A DNA stretch of 42,293 bases from Thermoanaerobaculia bacterium (GTDB taxonomy: Bacteria > Acidobacteriota > Thermoanaerobaculia > Multivoradales > JAHEKO01), in contig CALZKB010000033.1 of assembly GCA_945787575.1 (NCBI GenBank), positions 1 through 42,293 on the forward strand, read 5' to 3'. Positions 24,827 to 31,606 of the stretch are shown in pieces. The stretch's first letter is position 1; every line of letters begins with the position of its first letter. The notes beneath the pieces were generated by a model. It saw only the letters and a program-made list of their open reading frames with translations, was not told the DNA's origin and ran no database searches. The position numbers were made by a program, and so were the translations under genes.

Positions 24827-25792
24827 ATGAGGGAAAGGGCCGTGGAACTCTCGATCGTAACGACGCTCTACCGCTCCGGCCGCTATATCGAGGAGTTCTA
24901 TCGGCGCGCGGTCGCCGCGGCCGAGAAGCTCGGACGGTCGTTCGAGCTGGTGTTCGTCAACGACGGGTCGCCCGACGAATCGCTGGCGCTGGCGCTCGCC
25001 GTCGCCCGCTCGGACCCGCGGGTGACGGTCGTCGACCTCTCTCGGAATTTCGGTCATCACATGGCCTTCATGGCAGGGCTCGATCATTCGGCCGGTGAGC
25101 GCATCTTCTTCATCGACGTCGATCTCGAGGAGGAGCCGGAATGGCTGGCCGACTTCGACAGGGAGCTCGATCGGAAGGCGGCCGACATGGTCTACGGATT
25201 CCAGCACGAGCGTGCCGGAGGCTCCTTCCGGCGATGGAGCGGCAAGCTCTTCTACGGTCTCTTTAACCGAGTTTCGGACCAGCCGATCCCTGAGAACCCG
25301 TGCACCGTGCGCCTTCTGAGTCGCCGTTACGCGAACGCCCTACAGGGGCTGCGCGACCGCAATCTGTTCCTTGCCGGCAACTACGCTTGGGTCGGTTTCG
25401 AGCAGGTCGGTATGCCGGTGGTCAAGAAGGTCCGCGCTTCGCGATCGTCGTACGGGTTGATCCACTTGATGCGGCTGTTCGTCAACGCGGTCGTCTCGTT
25501 CTCGGCCGCGCCGCTCAGGACGATCTTCTTCGTCGGTCTGGCGATCTCGAGCCTGTCCGGCCTGCTTGGCTTGATCTTTCTGGTACAGAAGCTCCTCGAT
25601 CCGAGCAAGGTGGCCCTGGGCTGGGCATCCGTGATGGTCTCGATCTGGTTTCTGAGCGGAACGCTGATCTTCATCTGCGGCATCCTCGGCCTCTACATCG
25701 GCGCGATCTTCGCGGAGACCAAGCATCGACCACCCTACGTCGTACGAGCCGTGCACCGGCTGGAAACGACGGAGGAGACGGGCGAGGCATGA
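24827..25792 (+). CDS. GT2 polyprenol-phosphate glycosyltransferase (ArnC/GtrB-like)
   Basis: 321 residues. The start at 24827 has a GGAGG ribosome site 6 bases upstream, so the longer frame from 24752 is rejected. The GT-A domain opens with LSIVTTLYRSG, then FVNDGSPDES (45-52), LSRNFGHHMAFMAGLDHS and the metal site FIDVDLEEEPE (95-105). Two C-terminal membrane helices (about 225-250 and 265-290) follow, the layout of enzymes that load a sugar onto undecaprenyl phosphate on the cytoplasmic face. It is the first of five genes joined by 4-base overlaps. The sugar is unknown; the downstream WecE suggests an amino-dideoxy sugar. Confidence 0.9.
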   Translation: MRERAVELSIVTTLYRSGRYIEEFYRRAVAAAEKLGRSFELVFVNDGSPDESLALALAVARSDPRVTVVDLSRNFGHHMAFMAGLDHSAGERIFFIDVDLEEEPEWLADFDRELDRKAADMVYGFQHERAGGSFRRWSGKLFYGLFNRVSDQPIPENPCTVRLLSRRYANALQGLRDRNLFLAGNYAWVGFEQVGMPVVKKVRASRSSYGLIHLMRLFVNAVVSFSAAPLRTIFFVGLAISSLSGLLGLIFLVQKLLDPSKVALGWASVMVSIWFLSGTLIFICGILGLYIGAIFAETKHRPPYVVRAVHRLETTEETGEA

Positions 25793-26544
25793 GCCACGAT
25801 CCCCACGATCTCGACGGCCAGCGTTCGAGCTACCACGCCGGCTTCCGTTTCTTCGACGAGAATGCCCGTGCGCTCACCTGGTACGCCGAGCGACTCGTCG
25901 GCTGTCTGGCCCGCCGGGATTGCCGCTCGGCACTGAGCCTCGGAATCGGCCAACGGATCGTCGGTGGTCGGCTGATCGAGGCGACGCTCGCGGGGCGGCT
26001 CGAGCGTTACATGATCGTCGAGGGCTCGGCGACGGCTATCGAGGAGCTGCGCGCGGATGCCGTCGATCTCTCCAAGACGGAGTTGGTCGAGTCTTGGTTC
26101 GAGCGTTTCTCCACCGAGGCGCGCTTCGACCTGATCGAAATGGGATTCGTGCTCGAGCACGTCGACGAGCCGAGGGCGATCGTGGAACGTTTTCGAGCCT
26201 TCCTCAACCCTGGGGGCGTCTGCGCGATCGCGGTCCCCAACGCTCGTTCGCTGCACCGGCTGATCGGCTTCGAGGCGGGGCTGCTCGACGACGTCTACCG
26301 CCTGAGCTCCGAGGATCTCGCCCTGGGGCATCAGCGCTACTTCGACCTCGAGAGTCTGAGGTCGCTGGTGACCGCCGCCAAGCTCGACATCGAGGTCGAG
26401 GAGGGGATTCTCATAAAGCCGATCACCAGCGGTCAATTGAAAGCGCTCGACCTCCCTCCCGAGGTCTATCGAGGGCTGTTCGAGGTCGCGGTCGAGCTGC
26501 CGGCGATCTCCAACTCGATCTACATGGAAGCCGTCCGGCCGTGA
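25789..26544 (+). CDS. SAM-dependent methyltransferase-like protein with degenerate motif I
   Basis: 251 residues, starting in an ATGA overlap with the GT2 gene. The fold is recognisable from YMIVEGSATAIEEL (motif II, ending in an acidic residue), FDLIEMGFVLEHVDEP (motif IV region) and LNPGGVCAIAVPNA. Motif I reads ALSLGIGQRIVGG and lacks the usual acidic residue and full glycine pattern. The C-terminal half (LALGHQRYFDLESLRSLV) is like sugar methyltransferases of polysaccharide clusters. It may methylate the operon's sugar, or bind without catalysis. Confidence 0.75.
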   Translation: MSHDPHDLDGQRSSYHAGFRFFDENARALTWYAERLVGCLARRDCRSALSLGIGQRIVGGRLIEATLAGRLERYMIVEGSATAIEELRADAVDLSKTELVESWFERFSTEARFDLIEMGFVLEHVDEPRAIVERFRAFLNPGGVCAIAVPNARSLHRLIGFEAGLLDDVYRLSSEDLALGHQRYFDLESLRSLVTAAKLDIEVEEGILIKPITSGQLKALDLPPEVYRGLFEVAVELPAISNSIYMEAVRP

Positions 26545-28232
26545 CTGCGAGCCCGGCGCGGCGGCCGTCGGCGGTTGCCGTATTGATCCTCTCGGGCGGC
26601 GGCTTTCAGGGCCTCGGGATCGCTCGAGCTCTGGGGGGAGTACCGGACGTGCGGATCGTCCTCGCCGACAACGGAGCCCAGCCGCTGACGGGGCTGTTGG
26701 CCGACGACGTCGTACGCCTCCCCGATCTGGCCGATGTCGAGGCCTTTATGCGAGCGCTGCGAGAGACCTGCCGGCGTCTCGAGGTGCGGCTGATCATGCC
26801 CGCCACCGAGCACGAGCTGGCGATTCTCGCGGGCGCTTCTCCGAGGCTCGAGAGAGAGCTGGGGCTCAAGGTGGCGGTCAGCGCACCCGAGGTCTTCGAG
26901 CGCTTCGGCGACCGCGCCGCTCTGCTCGACGAGCTCGGCCGCCTCGCGGTACCGAGACCGCCGACCGTGAGCTTGGCCTCGGCCGGCGAGGCGGACCTTC
27001 CGCTGCTCGGCAGGCCGCGCCGCTCCAGCTGGGGAGGGCGATCCCACGTCGTCGTCCGGACCGCCGACGAGCTGGCCGCCGCGCGGCGAGATGACCGCGG
27101 CGACCGACTGTGGACCCCGTTTTACGAGGAGTTCGACGAACTGTCGCTCGACTTCGCCATCGGCTTCGATGGCGAGCTGTCCCCGGTGGTCGTGCGCGAG
27201 CGGGTGCGCACCAGCGGGGGTTTCTGCGTAGTGGCCGCCGGCAGGGACGGCGGAGAGGTCGAGGAGTACGCGCGCCGCGTCGCCGCGGAGCTCGCCCGCA
27301 CCGGAGGCCGTGGACTGTTCAATCTGCAGTTCCTCTTGACCTCGGAGGGACCCCTGGCCTCCGATCTGAACCTGCGCTTCGGGACCTCGGGCGTCTTTCC
27401 TCTCGGGGTGGGAGCGAATTTCATGCAGTTCCTGCTCGATTCGGCCACCGGCCGATCGCCCGCAGCACGGCCGGCGACAGGCAGGGGAGTCCGGATGTAC
27501 CGGCCGTTGGTCGAGCGCTTTCTACCCGATGATTCGCTCGCCCTTGACGGCTTGGTGTTCGACCTCGACGACACTCTCCTCGATCAGAAGGCGTGGATCG
27601 TCGGCAAGCTCGAGCTGCTCTGGCAGGCGATGGCCGACGAGCTGCCGCCGCTCGAGATCTTCCGGCGAGCCGGCTGGGAGGCGATCGAGAACGGCGAGCA
27701 GGCGGTGACCCTCGACTCGATGATCTCCAGACTGGGGCTGTCGACGGAGCTGAGAGAGCGGATGATCGACACCTACCGCGCGGCGGCACCGAAGAGCGCA
27801 CCCCTCTACGCCGACGTCCGCGGCGCCCTGGCCGCTCTGCGGGCAAGAGGACTCAAGCTGGCGCTGGTGACCGACAATCCGCCGGAGTCTCAACGTCAGA
27901 AGCTCGAGGCCGCCGGCATCACCTCGGCTCTCGACTGCGTCGTCTTCACCCGCGAGATGGGCGCCGAGAAGCCGGATCCGGCGGGGGTTCGACACGCCGC
28001 CGAGATCCTGGCGATCCCCCCCGCGCGGCTCGGATTGGTGGGGGACCACCCCTTGCGCGACGGTGAGGCAGCGCTCGCGGCGGATCTCGGACGCTTCTTC
28101 TGGATCGAGCGGCCGGGTAGCTTCGCCAGCGTCTCGCCGACCCTCGTGCGCGACCTGCGCCCGGAGCTGTGGGCCGTCACGGTCCGGATTCGCGACCTGC
28201 GAGAGCTCCAGGAGGCGGTGAGACCGCGATGA
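26541..28232 (+). CDS. fusion of an ATP-grasp ligase and a HAD-family phosphatase
   Basis: 563 residues from a GTG that overlaps the previous stop. Residues 1 to about 320 form a carbamoyl-phosphate-synthase-like ATP-grasp unit: the N-terminal Rossmann part LILSGGGFQGLGIARAL, then LIMPATEHEL, RFGDRAALLDELGRLAVPRPPT and the metal-loop segment SDLNLRFGTSG (275-284), where the usual Glu is Asp. Residues about 335-540 are a HAD hydrolase: nucleophile DLDDT (341-345), motif II LVTDNPP, motif III Lys in GAEKPDP and motif IV LVGDHPLRDG. ATP-grasp enzymes activate a carboxylate as an acyl phosphate and join it to an amine; HAD enzymes remove phosphate. In this operon they could aminoacylate or acylate an amino sugar. 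The fusion is complete and in frame. Confidence 0.85.
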   Translation: MTASPARRPSAVAVLILSGGGFQGLGIARALGGVPDVRIVLADNGAQPLTGLLADDVVRLPDLADVEAFMRALRETCRRLEVRLIMPATEHELAILAGASPRLERELGLKVAVSAPEVFERFGDRAALLDELGRLAVPRPPTVSLASAGEADLPLLGRPRRSSWGGRSHVVVRTADELAAARRDDRGDRLWTPFYEEFDELSLDFAIGFDGELSPVVVRERVRTSGGFCVVAAGRDGGEVEEYARRVAAELARTGGRGLFNLQFLLTSEGPLASDLNLRFGTSGVFPLGVGANFMQFLLDSATGRSPAARPATGRGVRMYRPLVERFLPDDSLALDGLVFDLDDTLLDQKAWIVGKLELLWQAMADELPPLEIFRRAGWEAIENGEQAVTLDSMISRLGLSTELRERMIDTYRAAAPKSAPLYADVRGALAALRARGLKLALVTDNPPESQRQKLEAAGITSALDCVVFTREMGAEKPDPAGVRHAAEILAIPPARLGLVGDHPLRDGEAALAADLGRFFWIERPGSFASVSPTLVRDLRPELWAVTVRIRDLRELQEAVRPR

Positions 28233-28945
28233 AGTGCGTCATTCTGCAGCCGTCCTACATTCCGTGGCGGGGCTACTTCCACCAGATCCGCGAGGCCGAC
28301 ATCTTCGTCTTCTACGACGACGTCCAGTTCGACAAGCACGGGTGGCGCAACCGCAACCGGATCCCCACTCGATCGGGTCCACTCTGGTTGACCGTGCCGG
28401 TGCTTGCGTCCGATGCCCCCGCGACCGGTCTGCCGATTCACGAGGTGCAAATCAACTGGGACCGGGCCTGGAACCGGAAGCAGTGGCGCACGATCGAGCA
28501 GAACTACTCGAAGGCGCCTTTCTTCGCTCGCTATGCGCCGGAGCTCGAGAGGTTCTTCGAGGGGCGACCGGAGCTGCTCGTCGATCTGACGATCCCGCTG
28601 ACCGAGTGGGCGGCCGCCGAACTCGGCGTGTCCGACACGCGATATCTTCGTTCGTCTCAGCTAGGCATTCCCGGGCACCGGACCGAGCGCCTGCTCGCAA
28701 TCCTGGATCATCTAGAGGCCGACAGTTACCTATCGGGTCCGTCGGCGCGCGATTACCTCGACGAGGCGGCTTTCGTCGACGCGGGGATCGAGCTGACCTA
28801 CATGGACTACGACTATCCTCCCTACGAGCAGCTGCACCAGCCGTTCGAGCCGCAGGTCTCGATCATCGACCTGCTTTTTCTGAAGGGCCCGGAGGCCCCT
28901 CGCTGGATTTGGGGCGTCGAATCCGGCGCCCAGGCCGATCGATGA
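28229..28945 (+). CDS. WbqC-like family protein
   Basis: 238 residues, starting in an ATGA overlap. The N-terminus MKCVILQPSYIPWRGYFHQI, then DIFVFYDDVQFDKHGWRNRNRI, is the hallmark of the WbqC family found in O-antigen and glycan clusters. Further family features are WRTIEQNYSKAPFF and the C-terminal LSIIDLLF-like segment (VSIIDLLFLKGPEA). It is soluble, with no signal peptide. WbqC proteins are thought to help modify the amino group of amino sugars, but to my knowledge no reaction is firmly established. Its position between an ATP-grasp protein and WecE fits a step that uses the WecE amino product. Confidence 0.92.
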   Translation: MKCVILQPSYIPWRGYFHQIREADIFVFYDDVQFDKHGWRNRNRIPTRSGPLWLTVPVLASDAPATGLPIHEVQINWDRAWNRKQWRTIEQNYSKAPFFARYAPELERFFEGRPELLVDLTIPLTEWAAAELGVSDTRYLRSSQLGIPGHRTERLLAILDHLEADSYLSGPSARDYLDEAAFVDAGIELTYMDYDYPPYEQLHQPFEPQVSIIDLLFLKGPEAPRWIWGVESGAQADR

Positions 28946-30093
28946 CCGACGGACGAGAGCTCGCACCGATCCCGTTCAACCGCCCCTGTCTCGTCGGCAG
29001 GGAGCTCGAGCACGTGGCCGACTCGTTCCGGCGCATGCAGATCTCCGGTGATGGGTATTTCACCAAGAGGTGCCAGGAGCAGCTGTCCAGCTTCCTCGGT
29101 GGCGCCAGTGTGCTGATGACTTCCTCCTGCACCCACGCCCTCGAGATGACGGCGTTACTGCTCGACTTGGGACCGGGCGACGAGGTGATCCTGCCCGCGT
29201 TCACGTTCGTCTCGACAGCCAACGCCTACGCGCTGAGGGGGGCGACACCGATCTTCTGCGACAGTCGGCCGGACACGCTGAATCTCGACGAGCGGTTGCT
29301 GCCCGATCTCGTGAGCGAGCGGACCCGGGCAATCGTGCCCGTTCATTACGCGGGGGTGGCGTGCGCGATGGACGAGATCTGTGAGCTCGCGGACGAAAGT
29401 GGGATCTCGGTCATCGAAGACAACGCTCACGGTCTATTGGGGCACTATCGAGGCCGGCCTCTGGGCACCCTTGGGCGCCTCGCGACCCTGAGCTTTCACG
29501 AAACCAAGAACTTCACCTCCGGAGAAGGCGGGGCGGTGGTGCTCAACGATCCGTCGTTGATCGACCGGGCGGAGATCCTGCGGGAGAAGGGCACCGATCG
29601 TAGCCGGTTCTTTCGAGGCGAAGTCGACAAGTACACCTGGGTCGACGTCGGTTCGAGCTACCTGGCGTCGGACCTGCTCGCCGCCCTCCTGCTGGGGCAG
29701 CTCGAGGCTGCCGAGAAAGTCCAGGCCCGGCGCGAGTGGATCTGGAGCTCCTATCGCACCGCACTCGCGGACTGGGCGCCCGACCACGGAGTGACCTTGC
29801 CGTTCGTTCCCGAAGACTGCCAGACTTCTCACCATCTTTTTCACCTGCTATTGCCCGATGTGGCGAGCCGCGATCGATTCATCGCTCATCTCAGCAGTCG
29901 CGGCATCCAGTCGGTCTTCCATTACGTACCGCTGAACTCCTCGCCGATGGGAGAGCGCTTCGGCGCTCGTGCCGGCGACTGCCCGGTAGCGGAAGACGTC
30001 GCTGCGAGATTAGCGAGACTTCCGCTCTTCTACGATCTCGACGAATTCGATCTCGAGCGCATCGCCGGTGCCGTGTGCTCTTTCCGACCCTGA
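28942..30093 (+). CDS. wecE: dTDP-4-amino-4,6-dideoxygalactose transaminase (WecE/RffA)
   Basis: 383 residues, starting in an ATGA overlap with wbqC. It follows the WecE pattern closely: GDGYFTKRCQ (37-46), TSSCTHALEM (60-69), LPAFTFVSTANAYALRGA, VPVHYAGVACAMDEI, Lys189 in SFHETKNFTSGEGGA, and REKGTDRSRFFRGEVDKYTW in two pieces. The family converts dTDP-4-keto-6-deoxy-glucose plus glutamate to dTDP-4-amino-4,6-dideoxygalactose (Fuc4N). The active-site stretch IEDNAHG has Asn where most members have Ala. The 3' end overlaps the convergent HTTM gene by 64 bases. No rmlA/rmlB lies in the window, so the dTDP-keto sugar must come from elsewhere. Confidence 0.92.
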   Translation: MTDGRELAPIPFNRPCLVGRELEHVADSFRRMQISGDGYFTKRCQEQLSSFLGGASVLMTSSCTHALEMTALLLDLGPGDEVILPAFTFVSTANAYALRGATPIFCDSRPDTLNLDERLLPDLVSERTRAIVPVHYAGVACAMDEICELADESGISVIEDNAHGLLGHYRGRPLGTLGRLATLSFHETKNFTSGEGGAVVLNDPSLIDRAEILREKGTDRSRFFRGEVDKYTWVDVGSSYLASDLLAALLLGQLEAAEKVQARREWIWSSYRTALADWAPDHGVTLPFVPEDCQTSHHLFHLLLPDVASRDRFIAHLSSRGIQSVFHYVPLNSSPMGERFGARAGDCPVAEDVAARLARLPLFYDLDEFDLERIAGAVCSFRP

Positions 30094-31427
30094 ACCTGCG
30101 GGGGACGGCAATCGGCGAGTCCAGCAAGCCTGGCGGCCCCGTCGCGGACGTCGATCGTTCCGGCGAGACGCCAAGGCGTAGCCGCTTCTCGATCATCGAG
30201 CTCAAAGTCGAGCGCCAGCTCGCTGAGGGTGACGTTCTTGCAGTAGACATCGACCACACCCGGTTCGAGATCGTGTGAGGCGAACCAACCCCGTAGGTAG
30301 CGCAGCTGGGCACCGGGTCCTTCCCGGGTGCCGCGTGCGAAGAAGCCGAGCAGCTTCCAGTATCGGCCGGAGACCTCCGGGTAACCGTCCTCGGAGAAGG
30401 AGGGTATCGAGATCTCTCGCCCGCCGACGCGGGTGGTGAATCGCAGAATCGGCCCCGAGAGGCGGAAGTGCCAGTCGAGAAACAGAGGATGGCGGGTGGT
30501 TCCGAGGATCGCGCTGAGGGGATTGGTTAGGCCGATCGGCTGGGCGGCGAGCCACACCTGGCTAGCGACCAGACCGGAGATCAGAAGCGCTGAACCGTAG
30601 GTCGCCAAGCGAGAATGCCGGCGAGGCACGCTCCCGACCCTCGCGCGGCCGTTGACCGGCAGGTAGAGCAGGAGCAGGGTTGCAAAGGCGAGGCCAAACA
30701 GCGGCAGCGGGAAGAACACCGCCGATCCGACGTGGAGCGCCAGTCCGAGCGCGAGCCAGAGCGATCGCGTGCCGCGAACCACGATCAGCGGAAAGAGCAG
30801 CTCGTAGACGAGGGCCGAATAGGTGAGCGTCTTCATCAGCACCGCCGACTCGGCCCAGTCCGGCAGCATCCCGGTCGAGAAGTGCGGCAAGGCGGCACCC
30901 AGCCAGAAGGCCGAGCCGCCGAGCCAGATCTCCGACTGGAGCTTGAACCAGACCGAATCCCAGTAGGCGAGGGTGATGGCGACGGTGAGGAGCGCGACGA
31001 ACCATCCGGGCGCTCGATCGGCCGCCACCGACCGGCGGCGCCCGTCGACGGTCCACCGCTGGGGAAGGGGCGCGAAGACGAAGAGGAACTCGAAGTGGAT
31101 GAAGATCTTGTCGAGGTGATAGGGATCCTGGCAGAGGCCGAAGAGCAACCGCAACAGGCAGGCGTTGAGAACGAGAGCGACCCGGGTGACAACGCCGACG
31201 AGGACCGCCGAGGTCAACAGGAACGCGGCGGCGAACAGCGAGTGCACGAGGACCGGTGGATAACCCTCGAACGCCACCGACCTCCAGCCGTAGAGCCTCG
31301 CGAGCGCCACCAGCAGCACACCGTGAAAGAGCACACGAACGAGGCTCAGGCTGGTCAGCGAAACGTCGGCATCGAGGAGGCGCCGGAAGTCGTAGCGCGC
31401 GCGAGGAGCGGGGCGAGAGTCTGGCAT
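30030..31427 (-). CDS. HTTM (vitamin-K-dependent carboxylase-like) membrane protein
   Basis: 465 residues with about seven hydrophobic helices in residues 30-290. SLVRVLFHGVLLVALARLYGW at the start, HLDKIFIHFEFLFVFAPL, the helix-loop VWFKLQSEIWLGGSAFW and SALVYELLFPLIV match the HTTM domain, shared with vitamin-K-dependent gamma-carboxylase. The C-terminal soluble part (about 330-465) has the pattern YWKLLGFFARG. The catalytic activity of bacterial HTTM proteins is mostly unknown. The last about 20 codons are antisense to the end of wecE. The ATG at 31427 has no ribosome site; a TAAGCT hexamer lies 12 bases upstream. Confidence 0.82.
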   Translation of the reverse strand: MPDSRPAPRARYDFRRLLDADVSLTSLSLVRVLFHGVLLVALARLYGWRSVAFEGYPPVLVHSLFAAAFLLTSAVLVGVVTRVALVLNACLLRLLFGLCQDPYHLDKIFIHFEFLFVFAPLPQRWTVDGRRRSVAADRAPGWFVALLTVAITLAYWDSVWFKLQSEIWLGGSAFWLGAALPHFSTGMLPDWAESAVLMKTLTYSALVYELLFPLIVVRGTRSLWLALGLALHVGSAVFFPLPLFGLAFATLLLLYLPVNGRARVGSVPRRHSRLATYGSALLISGLVASQVWLAAQPIGLTNPLSAILGTTRHPLFLDWHFRLSGPILRFTTRVGGREISIPSFSEDGYPEVSGRYWKLLGFFARGTREGPGAQLRYLRGWFASHDLEPGVVDVYCKNVTLSELALDFELDDREAATPWRLAGTIDVRDGAARLAGLADCRPPQVQGRKEHTAPAMRSRSNSSRS

Positions 31428-31433
31428 GGGAGG

Positions 31434-31445
31434 TAAGCTAGCTTA
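31434..31445. repeat. 12-base perfect palindrome between divergent genes
   Basis: TAAGCTAGCTTA lies 6 bases upstream of the HTTM start and about 160 bases before the sulfatase-fold gene. It could be an operator or chance. Confidence 0.35.
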
Positions 31446-31509
31446 GTCGCTGCTCCTCACCTCGCTCCGTGAGCTCGGTTGTCGTTGGGGCCTCGCCTGC
31501 GGGTCCGTC

Positions 31510-31527
31510 GTCGGGCTTGCGCCCGAC
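31510..31527. repeat. short perfect hairpin in a divergent intergenic region
   Basis: GTCGGGC and GCCCGAC flank the tetraloop TTGC. No T-run follows on either strand. It lies about 80 bases upstream of the start at 31607; role unknown. Confidence 0.35.
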
Positions 31528-31593
31528 AAGGGGCGCCTTGAATCCGTCACAGAAGCGGCTCGCCGGTCTCACGGCCGCGCCGGAAGCCTTCGA

Positions 31594-31599
31594 TATGAT
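31594..31599 (+). promoter_or_regulatory. candidate -10 element, leaderless start of the LtaS-like gene
   Basis: TATGAT stands 7 bases before the ATG at 31607. It contains two earlier in-frame ATGs (31595, 31598), which would not be transcribed if it is a -10 element. Confidence 0.45.
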
Positions 31600-31606
31600 G
31601 CCGCGC

